From: Verrucomicrobiota bacterium
Lineage (GTDB): Bacteria > Verrucomicrobiota > Verrucomicrobiia > Chthoniobacterales > Terrimicrobiaceae
Length of the DNA: 64,000 bases
Assembly: GCA_017305195.1 (NCBI GenBank)
Contig: JAFKMU010000045.1
Span: forward strand, 62,001 to 126,000
Reading direction: 5' to 3'
A model generated the notes under the pieces. It had not been told where the DNA came from. It searched no databases and worked only from the letters and a program-made list of their open reading frames with translations. A program made the translations under genes and the position numbers. Each line of letters opens with the position of its first letter. Position 1 is the stretch's first letter. Positions 1 to 9,220 of the stretch are shown here, one piece after another.

Positions 1-456
1 CCCGGGACGGTCGGCCGGGAGAGACGCCTGGGCAAACTCCAGGGCCGCCGCGAGGTCCGTGGCATCCCGCGGCACAGTGACGGCACGAGGTGCTTCCATT
101 TCCCCATACGACCGCGCCACGCCAGCCCCGGCGGCAAAATCAACCTGACCGGAGTTCCTCAGATGATTCTGCGCGGCCTGCCCGACAAAATCGGATGAAG
201 CCTTTTGCCCGGCCTCGTGGATGCTGGCAGAAACGTCGCGCAAAAAGACGACGGCAACATCGCGGGTCAGTCCGCGGAGGGCCGGTCCGGCCAGCGCAAT
301 GACAAGCAGCACAAGCAGGAGACAGCGAATGGAGACAGCCAGCGCCCGCTGTCTCGCTGTCCAGGCAGCGAGCGAGCCCCGTTGCAGGACCCAGACCATC
401 GCCAGGGCGAAGGGAATCAGAAAAAGAAGATAGGGACGCTCGAAATCCACCAGCAC
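1..456 (-). CDS. VWA-domain membrane protein, N-terminal part (cut by window edge)
   Basis: The reading frame stays open from a GTG at 456 (a second in-frame GTG is at 450) to base 1, giving 152 codons of an unfinished gene. The N-terminus has two hydrophobic segments (about residues 9-24 and 43-60), followed by VVFLRDVSAS, which fits the strand and DxSxS metal site that open a von Willebrand factor A domain. This order resembles the BatA/aerotolerance-type membrane proteins and the large VWA/glutamine-amidotransferase-like membrane proteins. It starts 9 bases after the stop of the DUF4126 gene on the same strand, so the two are probably co-transcribed. The start is uncertain because no good ribosome binding site is visible. 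The exact family cannot be settled without the C-terminus. Confidence 0.6.
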   Translation of the reverse strand, partial: MLVDFERPYLLFLIPFALAMVWVLQRGSLAAWTARQRALAVSIRCLLLVLLVIALAGPALRGLTRDVAVVFLRDVSASIHEAGQKASSDFVGQAAQNHLRNSGQVDFAAGAGVARSYGEMEAPRAVTVPRDATDLAAALEFAQASLPADRPG

Positions 457-465
457 GACAAAGGG

Positions 466-1476
466 CTACTGGACCAGCTCAGGCTCAGCCACGGGGAGGG
501 GCTTCAACGCCTCGGCGAGGCGATCACACAGCGCCCGATGACCGCGTTCGAAAAGAAACACATTCGTCGAGGACGGACCGCCGATCATGAGACGCTCGGA
601 GAGAAACCGGGACTCCCGCAAGATATCGCGTCCCTCCACCGGGATCTCGACCACGATCGGTCCAAACCGGCGGGGGCCGACAAAAAACAGGCGTCCGCCT
701 TCAAAGCGAACCAGCCAGCCAAAGACATTGCGAGGCAGGCGGGGGCCGCCGCCGCTGATGCACGGCACGGCCACGGTGAAATTCTCCGTCGTGGCATGAG
801 CCCGCCGCAGAAGCAGCTCACATGGACCCGGGATTTTCCGGAAGATATTGTCATCGTCAGCGCCATCCGCGGGCTCATTGAGCTTGCGCCAGGCCAGCCA
901 TCCTGTCGCCCGGATGGAGCGCAAGAGTTTGGGCAGCAGCACCCAGATCGCCAGGATCACGAGCACCGTGGCAATGAGGGCGACGATCGGATGCCATGCG
1001 ACCAAGGTGAGTCCGCCCAGGACGACCACATCCTCTCCCAGGCTCAGACCGATATTGGAAATGGGTTCCGGGGACGTATTGGCCACCAACCGGGTTCCCG
1101 CCTTGGCTGCGTGAGCGGACAGGGCGACCCCGCCAGCCAGCAGCGCCGCCACCACCTTCACCGCGGGATGCGCGTCCCCGAGCGCCAGGACTGCGAGCAA
1201 AGCGCCCCCGATCGGGCGGATGATCGTATGGACGGTATCGTTCGCCGAGTCGATCCACGGCACCTTGTCAGCCCAGAACTCGAGAAAATACAAAATGCCC
1301 GCAACCACGATCACCCAAGGATCGCCCAGCACATGGAGACTTTGCAGGGAAGCAGGCAGAGCTACCCAACTGAAGTGAATCGCCAGTCCGGCCGCAAAGA
1401 CCGTGAGATAAAGATTCAGCCCTGCCAGAGCAGCCAGCCCCAGGGCGACCCCAAGGGTCTGCAAGACGTCCTCCAT
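466..1476 (-). CDS. DUF4126 family membrane protein with an extra C-terminal domain
   Basis: This 336-residue protein has an N-terminal half (about 1-190) made of several hydrophobic helices, with the LNLYLTVFAAGL and FWADKVPWIDSANDTVHT stretches typical of DUF4126 proteins, whose function is not known. After a last helix near residue 170-190 comes a soluble region of about 130 residues that I do not recognise. It contains LLRRAHATTENFTVAVPC and a later FFVGPRRFGPIVVEIP stretch. DUF4126 proteins are often only about 200 residues, so this looks like a fusion or a long variant. The next gene downstream is the VWA membrane protein, 9 bases away. A long antisense frame covers the locus but carries no recognisable domain. 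Confidence 0.75.
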   Translation of the reverse strand: MEDVLQTLGVALGLAALAGLNLYLTVFAAGLAIHFSWVALPASLQSLHVLGDPWVIVVAGILYFLEFWADKVPWIDSANDTVHTIIRPIGGALLAVLALGDAHPAVKVVAALLAGGVALSAHAAKAGTRLVANTSPEPISNIGLSLGEDVVVLGGLTLVAWHPIVALIATVLVILAIWVLLPKLLRSIRATGWLAWRKLNEPADGADDDNIFRKIPGPCELLLRRAHATTENFTVAVPCISGGGPRLPRNVFGWLVRFEGGRLFFVGPRRFGPIVVEIPVEGRDILRESRFLSERLMIGGPSSTNVFLFERGHRALCDRLAEALKPLPVAEPELVQ

Positions 1477-1530
1477 ATGCAGGTGACTATCGGCATTCGC
1501 TGCGCCAAGTCACGCGATTTCAGGGCAAAA

Positions 1531-1562
1531 AAAACCCTCTCCACCGAGATGGAGAGGGTTTT
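1531..1562 (-). terminator. Intrinsic terminator after the outer-membrane barrel gene
   Basis: A 12-base stem, AAAACCCTCTCC / GGAGAGGGTTTT, surrounds an 8-base loop. A/T runs lie on both sides, so it could act in both directions. It sits about 25 bases past the stop of the minus-strand barrel gene, which is the gene it most likely ends, and it separates that gene from the DUF4126 gene. Confidence 0.8.
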
Positions 1563-1587
1563 TGGTAAGTTCAGCTAACTGATCAGC

Positions 1588-2460
1588 TTAGAACGAGAAG
1601 GTGACCTTCGCGCCGCCCCAGAACGTGCTGGGTTCGGTGCCGAGGAGGCCTTCCCACTGATAGCTGTAGGCGCCGTAGCCGTACAGGGTGATCATGTCGT
1701 TGATCTTGATCGGGAGACCGAGACCGAACTCGATGTTGTTCGCACCAGTGAAGAAGTTGAAGCCGTTGGCGTTATCAGACGTCTTCGGGTTGTAGTCGAA
1801 GGAAGTACCGAAGGCGAACCACGGAGTCAGGGACAGAACGTCCTTGTAGAGCGGTACTGCACCGTCGATGCGAGCGAGGAGGTAGCTGGAAGCCGAGTTC
1901 ACAGCGCCCGTCCAGGCGTCGAAGTTACGGAAGTCAGGACCAACGTTGAAGTAGTAGGTCAAGGACGGCGTGATCGTGATGCCAGCGGGCAACTCGAAGG
2001 TGTACGCAACCTTGGCGTTCAACTCGTTCTGATAGAGCTGGGAGCTGATGTAGTAGTAGAACGTGTACCCGAAGCTGACGGCGAGGTTGCCGAAGTTGTG
2101 GGTATACGAGGTGTACACATCGAGTTCCTTGTAGACGCTCTTGGTCAGGCCGAAGGCCATCCAGGAACCGACAGTGAGGAAATCGTTGTCGGTGATGTTC
2201 CAAGTGGCGTTGAGGTCAGTCCAGTAGAGGCTCGAGCCGTAGGACTGCTTGGTTCCATCGCTGTCGAAGCGAAGGATGTTCACACCGCGGAACATGTAAA
2301 GGCTGTCCCAACCGGTGCTGAGGGACGCGCCCCACCACTTCTTTTCCTCTTCGACGACCACTTTCTCTTTGAAGGTCTTGCCATCACCGGCGAGAAGCGG
2401 CTGGTTGGCCAGCATCGCTGCCATTCCGACTGCGGCAACAATCTTGGTAGCTAGTTTCAT
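1588..2460 (-). CDS. Outer-membrane beta-barrel protein, porin-like
   Basis: The product is 290 residues. The start at 2460 is chosen because AGGAG lies just upstream and the protein then opens with a standard signal peptide (MKLATKIVAAVGMAAMLA, cleavage near ANQPLLAG); an earlier in-frame start at 2496 would only add a polar leader. The mature part alternates aromatic and polar residues in short segments (YTHNFGNLAVSFGYTFYYY, LYGYGAYSYQW) and ends in KVTFSF, the terminal Phe being the usual signal for outer-membrane barrel assembly. It resembles the TorF/Gcw_chp type of putative porins, but I cannot assign a substrate. It is a single-gene unit with its own promoter region and terminator. Confidence 0.7.
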   Translation of the reverse strand: MKLATKIVAAVGMAAMLANQPLLAGDGKTFKEKVVVEEEKKWWGASLSTGWDSLYMFRGVNILRFDSDGTKQSYGSSLYWTDLNATWNITDNDFLTVGSWMAFGLTKSVYKELDVYTSYTHNFGNLAVSFGYTFYYYISSQLYQNELNAKVAYTFELPAGITITPSLTYYFNVGPDFRNFDAWTGAVNSASSYLLARIDGAVPLYKDVLSLTPWFAFGTSFDYNPKTSDNANGFNFFTGANNIEFGLGLPIKINDMITLYGYGAYSYQWEGLLGTEPSTFWGGAKVTFSF

Positions 2461-2575
2461 TTTGTAGTTCTCCTTTGTTTTTGGTTTTGCAGCCATCGGA
2501 TGTCCCTTGCGGTCGACCCCTGACTACGCATGCGGAAAAGCATGGTTGATGCCTTTCAGCACGTTATGTGCCAAG

Positions 2576-2604
2576 GTCTTAGTAAGGCTCAGCCCCCCCG
2601 TCAA
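2576..2604 (-). promoter_or_regulatory. Candidate sigma-70 promoter of the barrel gene
   Basis: Read on the minus strand, TTGACG (2604-2599) is followed after 17 bases by TAAGAC (2581-2576). Transcription would start near 2569 and leave a leader of about 110 bases. The -10 box is a weak match, so this is tentative. The rest of the gap up to potA (about 2605-2726) shows no gene. Confidence 0.35.
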
Positions 2605-2726
2605 AGCTTTTTTCGCATTCTTTTTGAACAAATCCGAACAGCGATTGTCACTCTTTGGTCACAATTCCGCGACAGTTCCGTCTGTCCCCTCGTAGGAACA
2701 GCGTTTTTGGGGGAAAATCATCAAAA

Positions 2727-2758
2727 CGCGAGGCGCAAAAAAAGCCCCTCAGCTCGCG
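2727..2758 (-). terminator. Possible terminator overlapping the potA stop
   Basis: CGCGAG and CTCGCG arms enclose a loop of about 20 bases that contains a run of seven T on the minus strand, and TTTT follows the second arm. An alternative shorter pairing GAGG/CCTC is possible. The loop is large, so the call is weak. Confidence 0.3.
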
Positions 2759-3816
2759 ACGATATTGATGTCCTCGGGCTGAATGCGGCAAAAAACGGAT
2801 TCGCCCTCGTGAAAATCAAATTCCTCCTGGCCATCATTGGTCAGCAGGGCTCCGAGCTCCAGCCCCCCCTCCACGACGAGCGTGATGTCATCGACCGCTC
2901 CCTTGAAAATCTCGGCGGATATCTTACCTGGGAAGACATTCACCCCGTCAGGCTTTTGACGGGCCAGACGGACCTTTTCCGGGCGGAGGGAAAGGAGGAT
3001 TTTCCCCTCGTGCGATTGCCCCTGGCTGGCGACCTCGAGTTCCAGCCCCCCTTCGAGGCGGCAACGAACCGTACGAGGACCAGTGCTGAGCACGGTGGCC
3101 TCGATGATATTCGTCTCTCCGATGAAGGTGGCGACGAACCGGGTGGCCGGTTTGTAGTAAATCTCGTTGACCGTCCCGATCTGCTCGACCCGGCCATTGT
3201 TGAGGACCGCCACGCGATCGCTCATCGTGAGAGCCTCCTCCTGGTCGTGGGTCACAAAGATAAAGGTGATGCCCAGCTTTTTCTGAAGCTGCTTGAGCTC
3301 GACACGCATCTGCGTACGCAACTTCGCATCCAGAGCGCTCAACGGCTCATCGAGCAGGAGCACCTTGGGCTCGCAAACGATAGCCCGGGCGAGCGCCACC
3401 CGCTGTCTTTGCCCGCCGGAGAGCTGGGCTGGCTTGCGATGAACAAATTGCTCGAGTGCGGTCATGCCGATGACCTCATCGACCCGTCGCTTGATTTCCG
3501 CGGACGGCACCTTCTTCATTCTCAGCCCGAAGGCGATATTGTCTGCGATGGTGAGATGCGGAAACAGGGCGTAGCTTTGAAAGACCTGATTCACGTCGCG
3601 GCGATAGGGAGGATCAAAGGTCACGTCCTTGCCTCCGATAAAAACCTGGCCGCTGGAGGGCGTATCGAATCCACTGATGAGGCGAAGGCAGGTGGTCTTT
3701 CCACAACCCGAGGGGCCCAGGAAGGTCATGAACTCCCCCTCTCTGATCTCAAAACTCACCTCCTGCAATGCCGTGAAATTCCCGAAGACCTTACTTATCG
3801 AGCGGAGTTCCACCAT
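2749..3816 (-). CDS. potA: Spermidine/putrescine-type ABC transporter ATP-binding protein
   Basis: The product is 355 residues, the usual PotA length. The start at 3816 gives [12 protein letters not shown]; an alternative ATG is at 3837. It shows Walker [10 protein letters not shown] (about residue 38), the Q-loop [10 protein letters not shown], the signature [14 protein letters not shown], Walker [13 protein letters not shown] and the switch His in [13 protein letters not shown]-like C-terminal region of about 120 residues follows, as in PotA and other importer ATPases of this class. It would power uptake of polyamines or a related solute at the inner membrane. No permease or binding-protein gene adjoins it, so the substrate assignment rests on family resemblance alone. 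The ferredoxin gene ends 46 bases upstream on the same strand. Confidence 0.8.
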   Translation of the reverse strand: MVELRSISKVFGNFTALQEVSFEIREGEFMTFLGPSGCGKTTCLRLISGFDTPSSGQVFIGGKDVTFDPPYRRDVNQVFQSYALFPHLTIADNIAFGLRMKKVPSAEIKRRVDEVIGMTALEQFVHRKPAQLSGGQRQRVALARAIVCEPKVLLLDEPLSALDAKLRTQMRVELKQLQKKLGITFIFVTHDQEEALTMSDRVAVLNNGRVEQIGTVNEIYYKPATRFVATFIGETNIIEATVLSTGPRTVRCRLEGGLELEVASQGQSHEGKILLSLRPEKVRLARQKPDGVNVFPGKISAEIFKGAVDDITLVVEGGLELGALLTNDGQEEFDFHEGESVFCRIQPEDINIVAS

Positions 3817-3862
3817 CGCAGCCACGGCCCGAACCATACAACCTAGCGCCGCCTCGTCGAAA

Positions 3863-4243
3863 TCATTTTTCGCAGGCGAGCCCCGGGAGGGAATCGCCAC
3901 AGGGAAATTTCTCTGCCGCAGCCACCCATTCAGCCACCGGGCGGCCCTCCTCGACATGCTCCACCAGGATGCGCTCCAGGCGCTCCTCCGTGAGGTCGCC
4001 GTACCAGGCCCCCTCGGGATACACCACCAGCCACGGACCGCCGGAGCAAACACGCAGGCACGCCGCCTTGGTGCGCAAAACCGGGACTTTCAGAGAACGG
4101 CAGCGAGCCTTGAGATAATCCCAGAGGGGAGTGGAGGATGTCGCGTCACAGCAATCCGGCCCCAGGCAGATAAAGAGATGCCTCCGGGCGTGCTCGATCT
4201 CGCTCCGGGGGATCTTGGCGCGGGCCGGATAATCCGCGTTCAT
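3863..4243 (-). CDS. Thioredoxin-like [2Fe-2S] ferredoxin
   Basis: This 126-residue protein opens its fold with HLFICLGPDCC and has AACLRVCSGGPWLVVYPEG in the second half. The spacing of the Cys residues fits the thioredoxin-like ferredoxins, in which two Cys lie near the N-terminus and a CxxxC pair comes about 30 residues later. The family holds a [2Fe-2S] cluster and transfers electrons or stores the cluster; the partner here is unknown. The ATG at 4243 overlaps the TGA of the upstream cyclase gene (ATGA), so the two are almost certainly one transcript with coupled translation. PotA follows 46 bases downstream. Confidence 0.8.
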   Translation of the reverse strand: MNADYPARAKIPRSEIEHARRHLFICLGPDCCDATSSTPLWDYLKARCRSLKVPVLRTKAACLRVCSGGPWLVVYPEGAWYGDLTEERLERILVEHVEEGRPVAEWVAAAEKFPCGDSLPGLACEK

Positions 4244-6888
4244 GAAAGCTGCTCGTCGATCTCTCGCAAAACCTCCCAAGGGGTGGCCAGACGGCCTTCC
4301 TCGCGAGCCGCATTCCACTCCTCGTCTGAGATCTCTGCCAGGATGAAGGCGACGAGTTCCGCATGGCCCTCGGCCTCGCTGGCGGAAAAGGAGGAACTGA
4401 AGTGCTCCCGCTGCGCATCGGCTGCACCGATGATGCGAGCGGCGAGCAGGGGCTTGCCCGTGCGGGCCGCCACCTGGGCGTACTCCTCGAGGATGTACGG
4501 GAGCGTCCACTGGTTGCCGAGTTCCCGGACATTGGCCACCCAGCGGTCGAGGACTTGCTTGGCACGGGTATAGTCTCCCTGCGCCCGGGCGACCCACGCG
4601 ACTCCCCATAAAATCAGGCCGACGATCCACTGGTCGCCGAGCTCCTCGTAGTTGGTGAGACTCTCCTCCTTGAGCTTTCGGGCCTCCTCAAGCTGGCCAC
4701 GGTCCAGGGCGATGCTGCCCAGGCCGCTCTGCGCCGCCGCGATCACGTAGAGATTGCCAGTCTTTTGTCCCAGCTCCAGGGCGAGGCGGAAATTGGCCTC
4801 CGCTTCCTGAAGATGCTGATCGCCACGGTTGATGAAACCGGAGAGCATTTCCACAACCCCGATGCCGTTTTCGTCCCCGAGGGTCTCGTAGATTTGGCGG
4901 GCGGCGGCGTAGTGCTTGCGGGATTCGCCGTACCGATCCAGAGCCCAGGCCAGACGACCCGCCGCGACCTCGGCATCGGCGCGATATTTCTTCCCGTCGC
5001 CATCCCCATCGACGGCCAGGAGCTTGAGGAGCAGCTCGTAAACCTCGCGGACATCCCCGCGCACCTCCACCAACCTGTAGAGCGCGGCCATCATGCGGAA
5101 GCCGGGTTCACACTGTTTGGACTCGACCGCCCAGCGCATCGCCGCGCGGAAGTTCCACGCATCGGCCTGACCGGCGTCGAGCCAGTGCTTTTGCTCGGGT
5201 CCTTCCAGCTTGGGATGCAATTCCTCGGCGTATTCCAGGAAGAATTTCAGATGCCGATTCTTCACGGCGACTTCCTCGCCGGATTCCTTGAGCTTCTCCT
5301 TGGCGTACTGCCAGACCGATTCGATCATGGTGTAGCGCAGTTCACCCGCGACATCGCGCTCGACCATGACGAGCGACTTGTCGACGAGCTGCTGGAGGAG
5401 GTCGAGGATGTCGTACTCCTCCACGCCGTCACCGGAGCAGACCTGCTCCAGAGCCCGAAGGCTGCGGCCCAGAAGAAACGCCCCCATCCGGCGAAAGACG
5501 ATGCGTTCCTCCTCGGAGAGCAGGTCGTGACTCCAGTCGATAAGAGCCTGAAGGGTCTGCTGGTGCGGCAACCCGGTACGGCTGCCTCCGCGCAGAAGCC
5601 GGAAGCGATCATTGAGACGCGACGCGATCTGGGCCAAGTCGAGCACTCTCACCCGGGCGGCGGCAAGCTCTATGGCGAGCGGGATGCCATCCAGGCGGCT
5701 GCATACCTCGGCCAGCGCCGGGGCATTCTCATTCGTCACTCGGAAGTCCGGCTTCACCGCCATGGCTCGCTCGATGAAGAGCTTGACCGCATCATATTGC
5801 GACAGGCGCTCCACCACGTCCGCGCCCGTCAACTCGTGGAGCCGCACGTCGAACATCCCGAGCGGCGGCACGGCGAAGGTCTGTTCACCGCGAATGCCAA
5901 GCGAATGGCGGCTGGTGGCGATGATCTTGAGATTCGGCGCGGAACTCAGCAGTTCCGCCGCCAGTTTCGCCGCCTCGGCCAGCACATGCTCACAGTTGTC
6001 GAGAATCAACAGCAGCGTCTTGCCCCGCAGGAACTGGATCAAAGACTCGCGCTGGGTGCGCTCCGGGTCTTCGCGAACTCCGAGGCTGGTTGCGACGACC
6101 TCGACAATCCGCGCCGGGTCGGAAATCTGCGCAAATTCCGCCAGCCACACACCATCGCGGAATTCATGAATCAGGCTCGCTCCGACCTCGATGGAGAGCC
6201 GCGTCTTGCCCGTGCCTCCCGTACCCGTAAGCGTCAGGAGCGAGGTGCGATTCAGGAGCTGATGGATCTCCTCCATCTCCTTCTCGCGCCCGATGAAGCT
6301 GGTCGTCTGCACGGGCAGGTTGTTTGGCAGCACCTCCATGCTCTTCGGCGGCGGGAAGGAGTCCGGCAGATTGTTGCCGATGACCTGATAGAGATTCTCC
6401 GGTCGGTCGAGGTTGCGCAGGCGGTGGCTGCCGAGCGGACGGAAGGAAACGTCCAGATTCTCGTCCTCCAGCAGATCGACCGTAACCTGCGACACAAGGA
6501 TCTGCCCGCCGTGCGCGGCCGCCTCGATGCGCGAGGTGCGGTTCAGCGTTCCGCCAAAATAGTCGCCATCGCGCCACTCCGCCGTACCGGTGTGCACCGC
6601 CATGCGAACCAGCAGCGTCCCGACCGAGGACCAGTCCTCGTCGAGCAGCGCCACCTGGGCCGCCACGGCAGCCTCCAGAGCCAGCCTCGGCGTGGGAAAC
6701 GCGACGCAGAAGGAATCCCCCACCGTCTTGAAAACATACCCGCCGCCGCTCTCCGCGATCCCGCGGATGATGTCATTGTGCCGGGCGAGGGCAGCCCCCA
6801 TGTGATTCGGGTGTTTCTCCCAAAGCCGCGTGCTCCCGACGATGTCGGTGAAGAAGAAAGAAATCGTACCTTGAGGCGCTTCAGGCAT
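4240..6888 (-). CDS. Class III nucleotide cyclase fused to a STAND ATPase and TPR repeats
   Basis: The product is an 882-residue three-part signalling protein. Residues 1-170 form a class III adenylate/guanylate cyclase domain: FFFTDIVGSTRLWE gives the first metal Asp and KTVGDSFCVAF the second, and DYFGGTLNRTSRI matches the conserved Asn/Arg region. Residues about 195-520 form an NB-ARC/STAND-like ATPase with SFIGREKEME, Walker A GTGGTGKTR and Walker B LLILDNCEH. From about 560 the chain is helical with TPR-like units and ends in ILAEISDEEWNAAREEGR, common in this family. There is no membrane segment, so it is probably cytosolic and senses an unknown ligand through the repeats. The second metal Asp is present, so activity is plausible; ATP versus GTP specificity is not obvious. 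Its stop overlaps the start of the ferredoxin gene. Confidence 0.85.
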   Translation of the reverse strand: MPEAPQGTISFFFTDIVGSTRLWEKHPNHMGAALARHNDIIRGIAESGGGYVFKTVGDSFCVAFPTPRLALEAAVAAQVALLDEDWSSVGTLLVRMAVHTGTAEWRDGDYFGGTLNRTSRIEAAAHGGQILVSQVTVDLLEDENLDVSFRPLGSHRLRNLDRPENLYQVIGNNLPDSFPPPKSMEVLPNNLPVQTTSFIGREKEMEEIHQLLNRTSLLTLTGTGGTGKTRLSIEVGASLIHEFRDGVWLAEFAQISDPARIVEVVATSLGVREDPERTQRESLIQFLRGKTLLLILDNCEHVLAEAAKLAAELLSSAPNLKIIATSRHSLGIRGEQTFAVPPLGMFDVRLHELTGADVVERLSQYDAVKLFIERAMAVKPDFRVTNENAPALAEVCSRLDGIPLAIELAAARVRVLDLAQIASRLNDRFRLLRGGSRTGLPHQQTLQALIDWSHDLLSEEERIVFRRMGAFLLGRSLRALEQVCSGDGVEEYDILDLLQQLVDKSLVMVERDVAGELRYTMIESVWQYAKEKLKESGEEVAVKNRHLKFFLEYAEELHPKLEGPEQKHWLDAGQADAWNFRAAMRWAVESKQCEPGFRMMAALYRLVEVRGDVREVYELLLKLLAVDGDGDGKKYRADAEVAAGRLAWALDRYGESRKHYAAARQIYETLGDENGIGVVEMLSGFINRGDQHLQEAEANFRLALELGQKTGNLYVIAAAQSGLGSIALDRGQLEEARKLKEESLTNYEELGDQWIVGLILWGVAWVARAQGDYTRAKQVLDRWVANVRELGNQWTLPYILEEYAQVAARTGKPLLAARIIGAADAQREHFSSSFSASEAEGHAELVAFILAEISDEEWNAAREEGRLATPWEVLREIDEQLS

Positions 6889-6933
6889 CGCGCTTTAACA
6901 AAGCCGGTTTTTGCCCGGAGAACAGCAGGAAAG

Positions 6934-7713
6934 TCAGGAATTTGCCTGCAACGGCGTCGGCAGGGCATCCACGATCTGGCCGCGGGCGAGATAAGCCGCC
7001 CCGATGATGCCCGCGTCGTTCCGCATCTGGGCGGGGACGATGATCACCTCCGTGCGCGTGGTGATGTGCGGGAGGAATTTGTCGGCCTTCTTGCTCACAC
7101 CGCCGCCGATGATGAAGAGGTCGGGAGAAAACAGCTTCTCCAGCTCCTGCAGGTATTCGCTGATCCGGTCGGCCCATTCTTTCCACGAAAGCTTTTTGTC
7201 CTCGCGCACCTTCTCGGAAGCGCGCTTCTCGGCATCCTTGCCGCGAATCTTCAGATGGCCAAACTCCGTATTGGGCAGCAGCTTGCCGTCGAGAAACACC
7301 GCGCTGCCGATCCCCGTTCCCAGCGTGAGCATGATGACCACGCCATTACGGTCGCGGCCCGCGCCGAATCGCATCTCGGCGATGCCCGCCGCATCCGCAT
7401 CGTTCACCACCGTCGCCTGCCCACCGACATGCTCGGAGAAAAGCTTGCCCGCATCCGTACCGATCCACGACTCGTGCACATTGGCCGCCGTGCAGGTGAC
7501 GCCATTTTTCACCACGGCAGGAAAGGTAATACCAGCCGGGCCGGAGTAGTTGAAATGCTTTGCGATCTCCTCGACCACGTCCGCCACGGCATTGGGCAGG
7601 GCGGGTTGCGGAGTCGGGAGCCGGAAACGCTCCTCGAGTAATGCGCCAGTTTCCACGTCGACCGGCGCACCTTTGATGCCGGTCCCACCGATGTCGATGC
7701 CGAGTATGGTCAT
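6934..7713 (-). CDS. ppgK: Polyphosphate glucokinase (ROK family)
   Basis: The product is 259 residues and starts at [16 protein letters not shown] (7713). The phosphate-binding DIGGTGIKG, the catalytic VVNDADAAG and [25 protein letters not shown] match the ROK-family glucokinases that use polyphosphate or ATP to make glucose 6-phosphate in the cytosol. The short length and the NTEFGHL pattern point to PpgK rather than an ATP-only ROK kinase; donor preference cannot be read directly. It begins 14 bases after the aldehyde dehydrogenase stop, so the two probably share a transcript, although no strong ribosome binding site is seen. The cyclase gene follows 45 bases downstream. Confidence 0.82.
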   Translation of the reverse strand: MTILGIDIGGTGIKGAPVDVETGALLEERFRLPTPQPALPNAVADVVEEIAKHFNYSGPAGITFPAVVKNGVTCTAANVHESWIGTDAGKLFSEHVGGQATVVNDADAAGIAEMRFGAGRDRNGVVIMLTLGTGIGSAVFLDGKLLPNTEFGHLKIRGKDAEKRASEKVREDKKLSWKEWADRISEYLQELEKLFSPDLFIIGGGVSKKADKFLPHITTRTEVIIVPAQMRNDAGIIGAAYLARGQIVDALPTPLQANS

Positions 7714-7727
7714 GCAGGGAGGGATTG

Positions 7728-9203
7728 CTAGATGCCTTTGAACCACCCCAGGCGTCCGGGCGCAAGGTTTGTATTGATCTGCTTCACCTCCGTGTAGGCC
7801 TCATACCCGTAGGTGCCAAGCTCGCGCCCGATGCCGCTTTGCTTGTAGCCGCCCCAGGGAGCTTCGTTGAAAGTGGGATGGTACGTATTGATCCACGTGA
7901 TCCCCGCGCGCAGGCGGCGAATCACCCGCCGGGCCTTCGCGCCATCGGAGGTGAAGACGCCGCCCGCAAGGCCGTAGACCGTGTCGTTGGCGAGTTTCAC
8001 CGCCTCGTCCTCGGTGTCGAAAAGCTGCACGGCCAGCACCGGGCCGAAAATCTCCTCGCGCACGATCTTCATCCCGGGTGTCGTTTGGGTGAAGACCGTG
8101 GGTTGGACGAAGTTTCCCCTCGCCCGCTCGTCCTCATAGACTCCTCCGCCGCAAATCAGCTCCGCGCCCTCGGCTCGGCCCGCCGCGATGTAGTCGAGCA
8201 CCTTGCGCTGGTGCGCCCGGCTGATGAGCGGCCCCATCTCGGTTGCCTCGTCGAGGCCGTCGCCCACCACGATGCGCCCGCAGGCTTCCGCGAGACGAGG
8301 CAGAAAGGTTTCTGCCAGACTTCGCTCCAGGATTAACCGCGACCCGGCACTGCACACCTCACCCTGCCCGGCGAAAATGCCGAACATGGCATACTCCAGA
8401 GCGGCGTCCGGTTCGGCATCGGCAAAAATGATGTTCGGACTTTTCCCGCCCAACTCGAGGGAGATCTTTTTCAGGTTCCCCGTCGCGGCGGCCATGATCT
8501 TGCGCCCCGTCGCCGTTCCGCCGGTGAAGGCGATTTTATCGACCGCGTGACTTTCCGCCAGGGCCGCGCCGACCGGATCACCCGGCCCGAGCACCAACTG
8601 CGCCACTCCCGGCGGGAATCCCACTTCGTCGATCAACTCAAAAAGCCGCACCGCCGAGGCCGGGGTCAGCTCCGAGGGTTTCAGGATGCAGCAATTCCCC
8701 GCCGCCAGCCCCGGCGCAAGTTTCCACGCCGCCATGAGCAGCGGGTAATTCCACGGAATGATCTGCCCGCACACCCCGATGGGTTCGCGCACGGTCTCAG
8801 AGACGATATTCGGATCGCCCACCTCGTAAGTCTGCCCCTGCGGCTTCGTCGCCAGCCCGGCATAATACCGGAAGCACCCCGCCGCATCTGCCGCGTCGTA
8901 ACGCGCCTCGCGCAGCGGTTTGCCATTGTTGAGCGTGTCGAGTTTCGCCAGTTCCTCGGCATGGCTTTCGATGAGATCGGCCAGCTTGAGCAGCCGCGCC
9001 GCCCGCTCCGCCGCCGGAGTCGTCGCCCAAGGTCCCTCGTCAAACGCCCTCCGCGCGGCCTCGATGGCCGCCTCGACATCGGAAGCGTCGGATTCCGTCG
9101 CCACCCCGAGGACTTCGTTGGTGGCGGGGTTGAGATATTCGCGAGTGCGACCGGCCCGGGCAGGAACAAAGCGCCCGTTGATGTAATTCTCCAGGGTGCT
9201 CAT
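7728..9203 (-). CDS. NAD(P)-dependent aldehyde dehydrogenase (betaine-aldehyde type)
   Basis: At 491 residues this has the standard length for the superfamily. Visible motifs are [19 protein letters not shown] with the oxyanion Asn, LKPSELTP for cofactor binding, the general-base Glu in LELGGKSPN, and the nucleophile Cys in [11 protein letters not shown]. The C-terminal IFGPVL and [15 protein letters not shown] are also present. The overall pattern is closest to BetB and related amine-aldehyde dehydrogenases, which oxidise betaine aldehyde or aminoaldehydes to acids. No choline dehydrogenase or betaine transporter is nearby, so the real substrate is open. It is followed by ppgK after 14 bases. 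Confidence 0.85.
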   Translation of the reverse strand: MSTLENYINGRFVPARAGRTREYLNPATNEVLGVATESDASDVEAAIEAARRAFDEGPWATTPAAERAARLLKLADLIESHAEELAKLDTLNNGKPLREARYDAADAAGCFRYYAGLATKPQGQTYEVGDPNIVSETVREPIGVCGQIIPWNYPLLMAAWKLAPGLAAGNCCILKPSELTPASAVRLFELIDEVGFPPGVAQLVLGPGDPVGAALAESHAVDKIAFTGGTATGRKIMAAATGNLKKISLELGGKSPNIIFADAEPDAALEYAMFGIFAGQGEVCSAGSRLILERSLAETFLPRLAEACGRIVVGDGLDEATEMGPLISRAHQRKVLDYIAAGRAEGAELICGGGVYEDERARGNFVQPTVFTQTTPGMKIVREEIFGPVLAVQLFDTEDEAVKLANDTVYGLAGGVFTSDGAKARRVIRRLRAGITWINTYHPTFNEAPWGGYKQSGIGRELGTYGYEAYTEVKQINTNLAPGRLGWFKGI

Positions 9204-9220
9204 GGCACCCTCAGTCTACG

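Noticed and set aside
205-1578. A 457-codon plus-strand frame at the left edge
   Set aside because: It is Gln/Arg/Asp-rich without any motif and lies opposite the VWA and DUF4126 genes.
4765-7641. A 958-codon plus-strand frame opposite the cyclase and glucokinase genes
   Set aside because: Its translation has no recognisable domain and an Arg/Gln/His-rich composition typical of antisense frames in high-GC DNA; the minus-strand genes carry intact motifs.
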